Shown here one piece after another: positions 1 through 25,653 of a stretch of 64,000 bases of DNA. Every line of letters starts with the position of its first letter. The stretch's first letter is position 1. The notes beneath the pieces were generated by a model. That model was given only the letters and a program-made list of their open reading frames with translations, ran no database searches and had not been told where the DNA came from. The stretch is taken from NCBI GenBank assembly GCA_964019165.1, contig OZ025279.1, positions 6,111,341 to 6,175,340 of the forward strand. The letters are read 5' to 3'. The translations under genes and the position numbers were made by a program. Source of the DNA: Mastigias papua (lineage: Eukaryota; Cnidaria; Scyphozoa; Rhizostomeae; Mastigiidae).

Positions 1-2667
1 TTTCTTTAAGACTGGACTTCAAGGACTTGGGTGCTCGATACATTGCACTCCAGGCATATTTTTCAGTCTTTGTATATTTTAATGCATGTGATCGCACGGG
101 TACGCATCAGCATAATGCGAGCGATTGATCGCACTCATGAGTCAGATATTTAATCGTTGTTTTTTAACTTTCTAGAATTGTTGTCTTCAGCTAAATATGT
201 GAAGTTTTGTTTTCAGAAACTGGGCAATATTGGACACTATCTCAAAATTGAGGCCATGTTTGCTATTAAAAGCTTCTCAGAAAAGGGTGCTCTTTCATTG
301 TTAAGTCTCTAAGGGTAGGAGTAAGTCATATTTATGAAAGGACTCTGTCTTAGTATCGTAGTTGTTCTAAAAGATGTAGGCAGTTTGTTACTTTCTGAGA
401 AGTAGAATCTTTAGTTCTTTTTGGACAGTTTCTAATAACAGCATGTATCACTATTTTAAGTTTAATTTCTGAACCTGATCAAATTTCCTGAAAACAGAAC
501 CAATTTATCCTCCCTATTTGCTGCCTGTTTCATATTATTCAAAGCCAATAGAAGCCTTCTTCAACTTGGAATGTGAGAAAGACAGTAATCAGATTTCCTA
601 ATTGTGTACTTGAAAGCAGAGTTTCATGGTCTCACATATTAGCATTATATAACTCATTTTATTCGCATTTTTAGTAAGTAGTCATTTCAAAATGCAGTCA
701 GAGTACTTTGATTCTTAATAAATGCATCATAACATTAAAAGCAACCAAAAATCTCAAAATGAGGAAAATAGCTTTGCTGATTTTCCCCTCACATTTATAT
801 AGCATTCTATTGCAGTTTTCTTCCATATGAACTAATTTGTATGAGAAATAAGGAGCCTACTGGCACTATGTTCTAAAATAAAAGCAAAAATGTGTTGCTA
901 TTGCAGTTGTCATGGTGGTTTTGTGAATTCCTTATAAGCAACCTGGAAAAAGACAAATAGGCAAGAGTATGAAACATACGTATGAAAGAAATTATGCGTG
1001 TGGTTTACCAAACACATGGTATTTCCTTATGATGAAGACTGATTTTTATGCTTGCTTTAGGTGCCCAGTTAGATTGAGCACCTTTCTGGGCAAAAGGCCT
1101 TCACATATATGGATATAACTGGGACATGCTAAGTGAAACATGTTCAATACTGATCAACAAAATTCAAGGTCTATGATTTTCAAGGATGTAAACAGAGCTA
1201 TTAATTGACTTTTATAATGCTTCAACTCATAGACTAGTAAAAACAATTATACTACTTAATCAAAGAGTATAATTTCATTGTCATTTGAACCTTTGCCTTT
1301 CCATGAATATCTGAATTTGAAGAAAGAAATAATAAAAGGATGGAAAGCTGCTGGCATAACAAAAGCAGTTTGAGATGCACTTGTAATTGGTGACATTTCT
1401 CTTAACCCATTTGCCAAGAGATTTGAATGAGAAAATATCCATTTCATAGTGTAAAACCATGATATGCCTCTTAACACATTCAGGCCTATGAGTGTTCTGA
1501 ATCCAAAAGTGCAAGCTAGAACGCAAGGTATCTTTTACCAGTGTAACTCTGCTTCTGTGTTGAGTGGAGTTCTCTGAAACCACATTAATTTCATAAACAT
1601 TTTGCTGCAAAATTTCAGAATGTGTGATTGCCCTCCATCATAGAGTCTAGTCCCACTAATCTCATCCATAATTTTGACAATAAGGCATATAATAACAGGC
1701 ACTCTCTAATGAATGGATCACGCATTAGTCTTATCTTTAATTCTAACATTAAAGCTGTACATAAAACAGCATATTCTAACAGATACTCACAATTGCATGT
1801 TTTGCGAATCTCTGCCATGGCACAGTTTTCTCAGCAGGTCGTAGCCTTCTCTGTAAATAAAGAAAAAATCTTTCAACATCCTGACTGTTGACAAAAACAC
1901 TGTGTAGCAAATGCAAATAACCTCATCACAAAGTAGTTCAGCAAAAACTCACTCTGCTGCTCTAGGAGTTACTGCAATACAGAGACAAACTTCAGGCTTC
2001 CCAAAAACAAGTCAGCAAATAGCAAAAGTGCTTTTAATGCTGAGGAGCAAAACTTGGAATATCCTCTGTGTTGAGTCAAAACAGGTAGTCACTTGAAGTG
2101 TCTCCAAAGCATCTATTAAAAAGAAGCTCCAGACTCTTTGTCACCGTTCTGTTCTTAAATCTTCGGCTATTTATTTTGTGAACTTTAGACTGTAACTGCA
2201 ATTAAATCTTTTAATCTGGTTTTCTAGTGATGAACATACCTACTTGTACTAATTTATCAGGGCAATTTTCCTTTAATAATCTGCAAGCTTTTAGAAGAAG
2301 GTCCCCTTGAAAAACTGCTTATGGTGAAGGGCAACCCTCTTATAATGAATCAAATTAAACAAAATGAATCACTACCACAATATAAATTTAGCAAGCTTAT
2401 GATGGGGCTGCTTAAGTTAATCACATAATAATTCTCATATGATGACCAAAGCATAATTGGTGTAGAAATAACATTAGAATAAGTCTATGAGAAGCAGAAG
2501 ATTAGAAAGAATAAAGGGTAGTTAGACAGAAGATCTAAGCAGTAACACAAAAACTTTCAGGAGCAAATGCACTCAAGATGGTAGAGAATGCAATATAAAA
2601 GCAAATAATGTGGAAATGACAACAAAGACAGCATAAGAGATACATCTAATGCCTTTAGGACATGGTC
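1..2667. other. AT-rich sequence, no gene recognised
   Basis: I see no convincing exon, RNA gene or terminal inverted repeat in this stretch. The open frames are short and have no recognisable motif. It may be intron or 3' flank of the small minus-strand gene whose exon lies at 3650-3805. Confidence 0.4.
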
Positions 2668-2724
2668 TCAAGTCCAGAATGAGTCATACAAGAACTTTAA
2701 AAATGGCACCCACTGCCTTTCTAT
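2668..2724 (-). CDS. possible last exon of the divergent small membrane-protein gene
   Basis: A phase-0 reading starts after a weak acceptor (minus-strand CAAGCACCAG ending at 2725) and runs 18 codons to a TGA at 2668-2670. It reads IERQWVPFLKFLYDSFWT. It would join in frame to the exon at 3650-3805, which ends in phase 0. The acceptor has a poor pyrimidine tract and I recognise no family, so this is only a candidate. Confidence 0.2.
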   Translation of the reverse strand: MERQWVPFLKFLYDSFWT

Positions 2725-3649
2725 CTGGTGCTTGAAATATAAGAATGGAGTGGGAAAGTAAACATGGGCAGCTACATCGCACCAGTCCCTACAGTAGCTT
2801 GCTACATCAGCAGATATGTGGTCTAGAGCTACAAAAATTGAGATAGGTATAACCCTATGCACCATTGGAGTGGAAAGAGCATTGACTCTTTTGACTTACA
2901 CTATAAACCTCATACAATGCATAGAATGTGATTGTATTAAAGACATTACTGATAAACCTATTGACATAGATAACTATTTATCCAGATATAACCCTGTCAA
3001 ACTCAAAGATTTCCCATCATCAAAATGGTAGAATTCAAAATAAATCAAAAGCAATTTTTCTTAGCTTGTCCCAAAATAATAACAAACTGACCATCCTAAT
3101 CATGTGGATCGTAAGAATCAGCTCATAAGGTCACTATTTGCAACATGCATTCCAAAAATAGAGGAACAAAGATACATCCTTAAAATCACATTTCCTAAAT
3201 ATACAAGATCATATTGATTTAATTAATTTTTCACCAATAGGTCAGTTTCTTTAGTGGTTTCCCTAACATCTTGTCCTACAAACTAGCTTTTGAGGGCTTC
3301 TGCTGTTTTTGAGAGCTAAAATTCTGTACTGTTTTAGGACTTTTGAACTCAAATGAATGTGAAACTTGAAATATTTAATGTGATTGGATTCCTTTTACTT
3401 TCAAAAGGCATATGACTTTTGTCATCATCTTACTGTAGACATTGATGCAAAGCTGCTCCTTAGAAGGCATTTGATATGTCGGTAAAAGTAAAAGTAATTT
3501 CTACACAAAACTAGTGGAAATTTTCTCAAAAAGCAGATGCATATTTTATCACAATAAGTAACAACACAAATAACTTCTTGGCTGAGGTGAAAATGTTCAA
3601 TCAAAAGTGGGGCTAGGAACTGGCAATATAATCATACAATAGCACATAC

Positions 3650-3805
3650 CATATTGTCATAATCATATTTAATAACTGGTACTACAAGTATAGCAGAAAT
3701 CAAGAAGGCAATAGCTGTATTTCTTTTCCAGTTTCTTGGCTCACACCACCAGCCACCAGTTGGACTCCATACATATTTTGGGTAAGCAAACCTTTTTGTG
3801 CCACC
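3650..3805 (-). CDS. exon of a small single-pass membrane protein, family not recognised
   Basis: This is a 156-nt open exon. On the minus strand it has a good acceptor (TTCTCTCATTCAG) just above 3805 and a GTATGT donor below 3650. It encodes 52 residues in phase 0. A tryptophan-rich segment (YVWSPTGGWWCEPRNWKRN, residues 11-29) is followed by a hydrophobic stretch of about 17 residues (AIAFLISAILVVPVIKY) that could span a membrane. The aromatic/basic patch directly before a single helix resembles small mitochondrial inner-membrane proteins, but that is inference. The start exon is unresolved. One reading, from an ATG at 4399-4397, reaches a GTGAAG donor in phase 0 but overlaps the MIER 5' end. 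The gene is divergent from MIER, with about 600 bp between this exon and the MIER start codon. Confidence 0.5.
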
Positions 3806-4289
3806 CTGAATGAGAGAAAAGTTCCTAATAAGCTTTGATCTATACCAAGAAGCCAATTACTAGTAAAACTGAGAATTATACATAAGAGGAATTGCTGGGA
3901 TTTTGTATAAAATACCAACAATAAAAATCAGACTTATTCAGGGATTCAGGGTATAAAAATAAGTCCAGTATAATGCTAGTTATACAAGGATTAATATATC
4001 AGATTACAGGATTGTAGCTTCGCAAACTAATGGATCCAAAAAACGGATGGCACAGTTTGTTCAAAATGCGTCACAACTGTTGGCAATTCTTTAACCAGAT
4101 GTGGGCAAATGAAAAATAACTGATTCACTGTGCTACAGAAATGAGTCATCATATAATAATAATGTACCCTCCCTTTATGAAGAATACATATACTTAGGCA
4201 GATACTTTATACGTTGTCTTCCAACACTATTCAAGATTTGCAAACAACCTCTCATCAAGGGAACTCAATAAATACCAACTGTACCATAG

Positions 4290-4411
4290 TAAATTCAACA
4301 CTTCACAGGAGAATCCGCGGTACATCGGCTAGGCCAAAGACAACCCGGAATCCAACGCATGCGTATTGAGCGGTTTCTCCTGACATTCAACAACGGCATC
4401 TCCAATCAAAG

Positions 4412-4418
<7 letters not shown>
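4290..4418. promoter_or_regulatory. compact bidirectional promoter between MIER and the divergent gene
   Basis: This is the most GC-rich part of the first 8 kb. It contains CCGGAA at 4346-4351 (ETS-like), the palindrome ACGCATGCGT at 4355-4364 (NRF1-like) and AAGATGGCGG at 4409-4418. The last is a YY1-like site covering the MIER start codon. This combination is typical of TATA-less housekeeping promoters. The site matches are seen in the sequence; promoter use in both directions is inferred from the head-to-head exons. Confidence 0.5.
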
Positions 4419-17245
<12,827 letters not shown>

Positions 17246-17781
17246 TGTAGGTAGATAGTCGATTCTGTATTAAGCAACATTTGAATCATGATGCGAACGG
17301 CTTGTTCTCTACCCAGCGCCATTCCATAAGTTAGGATATACATAATCGCACTTATAATTCAGCACTGATTTATATCAAGTGTCCTTTTTAGGCGGACAGT
17401 TGTTTTCGAGTAGCGAAATGTAGCATATTCTGAAGTTACTAGTATCTCTCTTTGCAATGTGTTGTCTGTGCGTAATCTATGGGCAAGTGGTTCTGATCTT
17501 GCTCTGTGCATCTTTCTCACATGTCTATACATTGAAGTAACGAAATTTTTCTGATTCATGAACACTTATGAGATATTTCATATTGTGATTTCAAGATTTA
17601 CTTGTCAACTGGGGAGAGGGGGTTATCAATGAAAGCGTAACTGAAAAGTTCCATGCGAAATTCCACTTACGTTTATAAGATTGATCGCCCCTTTGAGCTT
17701 GAATAGAGAGCTGGGTTATAATCACTGGTTTATGTTGCTTAGTATATAATAATTCAAGGAAATAGTGTATCCAATTTTGCG

Positions 17782-17787
17782 AATAAA
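17782..17787 (+). promoter_or_regulatory. candidate poly(A) signal for MIER
   Basis: This is the first AATAAA downstream of the MIER stop codon, 537 bp into the putative 3' UTR. Another AATAAA lies at 18004. Confidence 0.3.
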
Positions 17788-17864
17788 GGTAGGACCACTT
17801 AAGGCCCATTTTCACTTCATTCACAAATCACATGTGATGTATTGTTTCATATTCACACGACAAC

Positions 17865-17990
17865 GTTGGCCAATTGCCTGTGAATGTTTGCCAATCACAT
17901 GGGAATGTTGGCCAGTTAAATGCGAGTGTTGCTCAGTCGCACACGAACGTTGACTAGCCACACGCGAACGTTGACCAGTCACATGCGAAC
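17865..17990. repeat. 21-bp minisatellite, six units
   Basis: Six consecutive units start at 17865, 17886, 17907, 17928, 17949 and 17970 with an exact 21-nt period. The consensus is roughly GTTGGCCAGTCACATGCGAAC. The units are diverged from each other but the period never slips. On the minus strand they read as a 7-residue repeat, but that frame lies between two convergent genes and is not supported as coding. Confidence 0.85.
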
Positions 17991-18293
17991 TTGCAATTTG
18001 TGAATAAATTGGAAATAAGTCTTTGCACGCACTTAGTATCTGGCAGTTTTTTCCATCTTTAGGAGTCAGTTTTTGTTGCAGAGTGAATTTTCCAGGAACC
18101 ATGTAAATAAATCGATATTTTCAGCACATATAGCCTTCTGCTGTGCTTGAAATATCAACTAACTTTACAAACTGTACTTTTTTAAGTACATATGATAATG
18201 TTAATCAGGTACTTGTACAGGGTAGAAGAGCATATCGTTGTTTTCATTATTGTGTTTTAAGAAGCTCTTTCGTTTTTGATTTCCCCCTTAGGG

Positions 18294-19901
18294 TTATCCC
18301 CTTTCCGCCAGTGCAGTGTACGAGTCTGCTTCTGCTAATAAACACTTTTCGCGTAGAAGTGAGAACCGTGAGGTACAGGTAAACCCTCTGAAGTATATCT
18401 TTATCATCCGATCAGCTCCATAGATGTTTCCTCTGCTTAGAGTCGTCCAAAATATGTTGACGAGTTTACTTCTTACATCTTAGAAGGCACTTAAGACCTT
18501 GGAAGAGCACTGAGGAATTCAATCATTACAGAAAGGAAATTTCAAAAACTTGCGCTAGCTTTCTCTTCTTTTATGAGAGATGAGAGTAATTATTTACGCA
18601 AACACTGTGTTAAGAATTGTGAATACAGTCGAAAGTGATCGTATATGGATTGGCTTTTAAAGCTGATTTGTTCACATATAGTTCATATTCATGCACCAAT
18701 TGGGTTTTCCTTTATTACGGAAAACGATTATACGATTCTCATGTATAGAAATTCAATAATAATGGGAATTCGTACTTACAAATCCTTGTTCTTTGGCTAG
18801 AGTGATAGCCTGATATGCAGTAGATTGGTTTTGTTAGGAAGTATTTTGATGTTATCATATCTTAGCACAGTGGATGCACTGTGTTGTGGTTTCAATATGA
18901 GAAGACTTGTCCCCCTTATTGCATTTGATTAAATGTTTGCAGGCCGTAGCTGCTTCTCGTTCGAACATTCTACCACACGAAGCCAATGTTTGACATCAAT
19001 AGTAGATATTTTATTAGCCGCTTCATCATAGACTGTTATATCGTAAGACACTCTTGTAATGGTTAGGTTAGGTTACTTTAGATTTAGTTTCCGTTAGTGT
19101 AATGATGTTTTGTAGTATAGGGCAATCTTCAAAAGAGTTTTACTTTAGACTTACGCATTCGAAACTCGCAATTCATGATACCATTTGTACCACCAGGTAT
19201 TCTGGTTAGTTGTGGATGCTTTGATATGAGCACTGGGAAAACGCTCAATGTTGCATATACACTTCCGAAAAAAATATTTCTTCGTAAAGTATCAAATGAG
19301 CAACACTTTATATAGTTTTGTTCTCGCATAACCACTTTGCTATTAGACATCCTTTGCAAATTTAATGGGAATAAAGATTCTGGATTTTATTGTTTTCTCA
19401 TGACCATTTTAGCATTCTAGACTGACTTCTTTAGGTAATTTGTTCCTATTCCTGTTTGCTGTCTAAGCTTCCTCTGCACTATATTCATGTACTATTATCG
19501 TATAATTAGCTAATTTTGATAAATACAGTGCACTTGACCCGTTGGTTCCAAATCGTACACCCATTCTTGACCGTCAGTCAGTAGAGTTTGTTTATAATTA
19601 TTTATTCAACAGTCAGTTTTATATGATTTTATCATAGTCTTACGAAGTTGCCGAAGTTAACGCCAAAATCGATGCTGTATGTCTAAAAATCAAATCCTCT
19701 ACAACTTTGGAAGTTTTCACTAGTAATCGGTACTGGGTGCCGCGATGTTTTGAAATGTTCTTGTGAATTGAATTTTTTGCATAGTCAAGCTGGATCTGCA
19801 CTGAGGAAATGCCTGTGAAACTGGAGATGGGCCCCTTAAAAACTGTTTTATTCACACGCATTAGAATATTACTCTCAAAAGTTTTCGCAGTGAAGAACCA
19901 G
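18294..19901 (-). CDS. 3' part of an unrecognised multi-exon gene
   Basis: Six candidate exons join without a stop: 19873-19901, 19644-19800, 19155-19201, 18780-18809, 18477-18509 and 18294-18385. Donors include GTAATA, GTAAGA and GTAAGT. The acceptors follow pyrimidine-rich tracts, except that the last uses the second AG of a TTCAGAG pair. The phases agree at all five junctions, which chance would rarely give. The readable segments include IQLDYAKNSIHKNISKHRG, KTSKVVEDLIFRHTASIL, IPGGTNGIMNCEFRM, YHSSQRTRI, LFQGLKCLLR and a C-terminus ending EADSYTALAERG. I do not recognise the family and see no signal peptide or membrane helix. The gene converges on MIER, with about 1.05 kb between stop codons. 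Earlier exons are not located; they must lie above 19901, and the exon at 30862-30960 is one possible but unproven start. Confidence 0.55.
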
Positions 19902-20639
19902 CTGGATGAAACCTTTTTTCGTCTCTATTTTTGTATGCACATTTAGTCAGTCGAATAACGAAATGGGTCTTATCAACATATGTCGATTAGTAGGTGACAA
20001 ATAGCCAATTGTTGTCCCTTTGTAAATTCATACGTTATGACCTTCATATGGGTGTATATGTATATATACCCTAAAGTGTTTTTGTGACGTAGTACCATCA
20101 ATTATAATAGCTATTTCTTGTAGTACTCAAATGCATATTATATTGGAAGCACGTAAGTGCCACATAATTTATTGGTCAAAATTTATAGAACAGTATGAAC
20201 TATCAAAATGTTTGAATATCTTCTGTCATTTTAACTCTGCCTCCTTTTCTCTTGACTTCTGCAAAAGGCACACTAAATCAAAACGCCGACAGCCTTATGA
20301 AATCATATTGAGCAATGTATGGTAAAGAAGTACCGAACATCTAAGCGCACAAGTTTCGATATGTTCTTCTTAAAGGCCTATGGCTTTAGGGATTGTTACG
20401 AAAACAAGCCAGACTCAGTCTTTGGAACTAAAAGTTCCTATCTCTGGATGATTTTTGACTGAATTTTGAAAAGGGAAACTTCCCAAGGTTTTGTAAGAGC
20501 TATGAATTTTAAGATGAGACTTAGATGTATTACACAAGCACATTACTTGAACACGAAAGATGCAAAAATTGTGAAAGATGACTGAGCCTGCTCTCAACAA
20601 CAACAGCCAAAAGTTCTTGGAAATCTTGCTGTGGTTTTC

Positions 20640-21003
20640 GCTTTACACGCTTTTTTTACAAGGAACCTACAAGTAGAATGCCAAAATATTTGAAGAACTT
20701 ATACTATTAAAGAAAAATTCCCCAAAGAACTTTTCAAATTGAAAATTTTTTATTACGGTAAACAATCAATCTTGGTGCAATCCATTTGCAGCCAAAACCC
20801 TGATAGATTTTTCGTTGTGCTTGTGTTAAAGCCCTTCATTTTCATTGATCTTACGTTACAGCCAAAATTAAAGGTAATCTTCAGAATTTCAATGTTTTAC
20901 ATGTGTCTGTACCATTTTAATGGCACTAGTTGTGCGATGAAAATTAAGGAACTTTTAGTACGAAAAATAAGGAACTTTTGGAACCAGGCCTTGAGCTAGG
21001 TTC
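20640..21003. repeat. dispersed repeat, copy 1
   Basis: This stretch is related in the same orientation to 24875-25186. Shared blocks include CCTACA(A/T)GTAGAATGCC near the left and GGAACTTTTGGAAC near the right. No open frame or terminal inverted repeat is evident. It may be a fragment of an unclassified retroelement or DNA element. Confidence 0.55.
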
Positions 21004-24000
21004 CTTATAAAACAAAGCGCATAGACGAGCTATACCATCTCCCCCCCCCCCACTCCCCACCCCCCCCCGTAAAACAGTGTTGTATAGAGCATGCATGAGC
21101 AACCCAAAGATTAGAAATGATGCCTGTGTACGGTGATATGGGTTTTTGCTATCGACACAATGCTGTTTCAAGGCGTTTACATTTCAGTGGGTGTCACAGA
21201 AAAGCGACCGGAGTCGGAAATTAGTAAAACTGTGTGGGTGTTACAACTACTGTTGGTAGACATTTAAGTTTCAAACGTAGAAGATAGAAGATAACTTAAA
21301 CCAGCTTCCAATCTTATTGTCCTCTAGCTTTACGTTAGATGGGGGCATTTTCCCAATGGGTCATTCCACGGTAGATCATACAATCGGTGTCAAGTCAAAA
21401 TCTTTAAAATCCATCAAATTTCTACTGTTGAATCAACTAGATGAGGTGATAAAATCCTGAAAATTTGAAGGTCATAGCTCAAATCGTTCAAGTTTTATGG
21501 CATATTGTGTGTTTTCATACTCAGTGCAATGGACGAATTTTGGACATTGTCCAATTTTTGATGAGCTCTAACAATAGAATTTGATGCCTCCAGACCATTA
21601 TACTTCCAGAGCATGTTTTTGACATGGTGTCCTTTCAGAATAGCAAAAATCACATCACACATTATCAAAAGCTAAAGGGTGCCAAAAATGTCCCAAATGA
21701 ATTTTTCTGTGGTGATTTTCACCATTGTTGCATTTTCAAGTAGTTGTAAAATGTATATTGCACACTGCTAATACTTTCAAACCTATTTTCTGGTAAGTAC
21801 TCGTGATATGCTCATGGGAGGGATGATCTTACAAGGTTTACGAATACGAACACAACGAAGCGTAAAAAGGTCTTTCTTTCCGGTATACAAGCATATAACC
21901 ACCCTAGCCGAAGAGAACTCTCTGCTGTTCTGCATTACTATCAACGACTGTCAACCCTAGCTTATACCAAAACGGGACGGTTTCCAATCGTGAAAATGTT
22001 GCAAGGCTCGTTGTTTTTAGCATTCAACTCTTTGATTCGTAATTATGGAGTGTATTGTTGTAAATAGCGTAAAGATAATAGTTTTGTTAGTACGTGCACG
22101 TGATCAGGGAGACATTTTGGTACTCGTGCCAGGTCTCTAGCTGATCACGTGCTCGGCCTATTCATTTGATACTTTTTCCGTTTCATTTTTCCTTTATAAC
22201 CTTATATGGACAATTTTTGGATTGCTATCGTTCTATTGTTTTTCTTATGTAAAAATTGTAAGTAACTTCTGTCACAGTCAGTCGAAAAGTGAATCTGCCG
22301 AGATAAGACGCAATTTTCGGACGAAAGTTTAGACGTGGACGTGAAGCTAGAAGGTAAAAGTCCAAAAGCCGAGACGCTGTGACAAGTTACAAATTGCTGT
22401 TTAGTAATTCTTGCCGTTAGAGTTTTTCTTGTTCTTGCCGTTTGCAAAGTTGACGAAAGAAGTCGTGTATTCTCTGCGTCTGATGCTGCCGTTAAAAGTT
22501 TGAGGTCGTGAGTTTATTAGTTTGATTGATCTATCTACATTTTTGAATTTATTACTAGCCTCCGAACTCACATCTGTGATACCCCCTTGAAAGTGGTATT
22601 ACAGTATATTAAAAGTATAGTCTAAAGTTCCATTAAGTTGCCAGTTATCCGACCCATAGACAATGGGAGGGGGAGACTGGGAGGGCAGTGCTGATAATTC
22701 GCTGAGATTGTATTTCAAGCTGCTCCAAATAGTCGTTTTAACTCATAACATGATGCGATTCTGCAGCTTGATCTGACCGGTATGTCCCTATCGTTTCATT
22801 ACTATTCACCTAGATTTTCTTCATTGGAAATCGTTGGAAATGCTTGTTGAAAAGATTATGCACTGACATAACAATTTCTGCAGTTGTGATAAATTAAATT
22901 ATGTATCTCAGCATTAAGTGGTTACCAAATTGATTTTAGTTGTAGATGTACCTCTCCTGACACAACTTTTTATTTGACATCGAGCAGTAACGGAGCTACG
23001 GGTGAGTTTGGCGGTTTCGTGGTCCTAACTTTTTCAATATATGGTATTTTAGGTTCGCTTATTTCATCTCCTTCTTTCATCTACTATAGGTTGCATCTTA
23101 ATGTTTACAATGGGCATTTCCTGAATATCTAAAGGGCGGAGTTATAAAATTTTCATGAAATCTTGGTCCTTTACTGGCTGTACGGCCACTGTCACTACAA
23201 CTTCGTCCCTGCCCCTCAATCCGGTTCAGTTGCCTTCCGGCCTGTTTAATCAATTGCAAGAAAGCACTATGTGGCACACACATACAGGCTTCAGTCGTTC
23301 CTCGCTTTCCGTTATCAATAAACATAATACTTAGGTTTATACACACTTTCGAAAGCCATTTACCATTCTTAGCGTAGGCCGAAGTAATATGGGTCCCTTT
23401 CTAGGGTTTTTGAAAATAAACATCTAATATGTCAGATAGGCACGAAGGTAGAGGTGGGAACGGGGCATTGCCCACCCAGCTAGAAGATTTTCCCCCTAAT
23501 TGCCCCCAAACTTTTATACTGGTATCTTTGCCAGAATATTGGAGTTTCTGACACACATATAAATGATTTCATCCTTCTTTTTCTGTCTAGAATGGATGTA
23601 TCTCTAACTTTAACGAGGGTCTTTTCCTAGAATCTATAGGGTGTGGTCCCAAAAATTTTCCGCAAAGCCCTCCTCTTCACTGCTGCCCCCAAACTTTTCA
23701 CAGCTGGCTTCGAAACTGGTGTGGAAGAAAGGGTATGCATTCTTTAAACAAATCATAACTTCAGAGCAGACGGCTCTCTGACATCTTATTTAGGAGATAT
23801 CAATTCAGAGGATTATACTATCGGCCCCAGGAAGACTCCTTAAAATATCCTGAAAAGGCGCAAGCTTCAAAAAATGCACTGGAGTAATTTGGGTACCTTG
23901 TTTCAACAATTGCTAAGAGCTGTCTATGTGTTCAAAAATAGATAAACCTATTACATATCGCCACTTTCCATATCTTTTGCTTCAACAGGCCACCCTCTCT

Positions 24001-24059
24001 CTGTTGAGAATTTTGATATTGTTAGTCACGCCAACGCCACCAACAACATAGATCTCATA
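21004..24059. other. no gene recognised
   Basis: AT-rich sequence with homopolymer C runs (for example 21043-21069). A few divergent stretches look like old repeats. I found no exon with good splice sites. It could be intron of the minus-strand gene ending at 18294. Confidence 0.35.
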
Positions 24060-24780
24060 GGGGTCATTCAATTAGTACGTACGCTCTAAATTGGCTAAAA
24101 TTTGACCCCCCCCCCTCCCCCCTCGTACGCACACGTACGCTTGATACTCACCCCCCTTTTTGCGTACATACTCTTGGTTGTTTGACCTCCCCCCCCCTCC
24201 CATCTCTAACAGAATGTTTCTAGGCATCTAAAACCACGGAGAAAGACTTTTTAAGCTTTCACGAGACATTAAAATGATCACTTCAAATGTATTTCATGAA
24301 AATTCTGTAGTGCTGTTCAAACAAATGGCCACATAGGGTATAATATGGCGCCATAATGGTCTGGTAGTTTGACGGAACCCGAGAGGGCTAGGTAATATGG
24401 GGCTTTCAAATATACATATCTCATCGCATGTTTCCTATCTGGCACGCTAGGCAACGGCGAAAAACTGGGTGTTCAGCCTTGTAAATGCCACTATTACAAT
24501 GGGAAAAATATCGCTAGGTTTCAGTTTATTCAAAATTCCTAGGGGCCACATTGTCGGATTCGGCCTGAGGGCCGTAAGCTTGACACCCCTGTACTAGAAG
24601 TAATTTCACCTGAATACGTACTTCATTAACTAATTGTTGCAGGACGTATGCAAAAAGCTGATAATTTTTTGCTTTGCGTACGTACTTCATGTGTGAACCC
24701 CCCCCCCCTTGTACGCATTCGTACGCATTTGCTTGACCCCCCTCCCCCCCTTCGTGCGTACGTACTAAATGAATGACCCC
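24060..24780. mobile_element. non-autonomous DNA transposon with GGGGTCATTC termini
   Basis: The left end GGGGTCATTCAATTAGTACG and the right end, reversed, GGGGTCATTCATTTAGTACG form a terminal inverted repeat. C/G runs and GTACGTACGC motifs follow inside each end. It is 721 bp with no transposase. A hAT-like end (CTTGACACCCCTG near 24579-24591) lies inside, so at least one other element is nested or captured here. Confidence 0.75.
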
Positions 24781-24874
24781 ATACGCGAAAATCTGCTGAT
24801 CCTTAGAGACCGCCCTATTCTTAATGCACAAATGTCATTCTTTCTTTTTGCATTTTTTTGAATGGTGCTTATGT

Positions 24875-25186
24875 CTGTCTTCTACACGCTGTTTTTATAA
24901 GGAACCACTTTATAAGAAACCTACATGTAGAATGCCGAAATATTTAAGGAACTGATACTACTAAAGGAAAATTCTCTAAGGAACTTCTCAACTTGAAAAA
25001 CTTTTATAACAGCAAACAGTCAAGAATTAGAAAGGAGGTTCCATTCGTTTTTAGCCAAACCCCGGATATCTCGTGTGTTATGGTGCTGTGAAAATTAAAG
25101 AACTATTAAGGGACTTTAAGTACTACAACTTGATCATTGGAGGCCCAAACAATAGGAACTTTTGGAACTAAACCCTGAGCTAGTAT
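24875..25186. repeat. dispersed repeat, copy 2
   Basis: Direct-orientation relative of 20640-21003, diverged by point changes and small gaps. It ends in GGAACTTTTGGAACTAAACC, matching the end of copy 1. Confidence 0.55.
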
Positions 25187-25260
25187 AAAAAATTCGTATA
25201 TGTGCTTTCCTCTTGTTTTTCTCCCTAAGTTAGCATTTCCCTTTACACAAATTCATACTG

Positions 25261-25296
25261 CTGATGAATGATGGAATGGGTCCAAAACGTTTGTGT
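25261..25296 (+). ncRNA. decayed hammerhead-like motif
   Basis: CTGATGA at 25261-25267 is followed 14 nt later by CCAAAACGTTTG, where a working core would need GAAAC. G12 is A. This is a relic of the Penelope-end family and lies about 100 bp before a TA array. Confidence 0.3.
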
Positions 25297-25390
25297 CAAC
25301 AAATAAAATGTAAGTCTAGTTTAAGTCGAATAGTAACTATGAATCGTCATAAATCTACATAACTCTTGTTGTCGTCGTTCTGGTGTTACG

Positions 25391-25510
<120 letters not shown>

Positions 25511-25566
25511 GGTATTACATCGATCGAGAAACGTGTATATTTAAGTAAAGTATATTTTTGATTTAT

Positions 25567-25568
<2 letters not shown>

Positions 25569-25651
<83 letters not shown>
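25569..25651. repeat. (TA)n microsatellite with ATAAATA interruptions
   Basis: About 83 bp of TA broken once by AAATATAAATA. Confidence 0.95.

Positions 25652-25653
<2 letters not shown>

Noticed and set aside
17865..17990. Possible CRISPR-like array
   Set aside because: The repeats are contiguous with no unique spacers, and the context is eukaryotic. It is a minisatellite.
17821..18102. Frame with a 7-residue repeat (HSHVTGQ-like)
   Set aside because: The 21-bp minisatellite read in one frame. It lies between two convergent genes and has no supporting splice or motif evidence.
20220..20340. Possible extra exons of the minus-strand gene (AAGTCAAGAGAAAAGG...)
   Set aside because: A fair acceptor exists, but every phase compatible with the exon at 19873-19901 meets a stop or lacks a donor.
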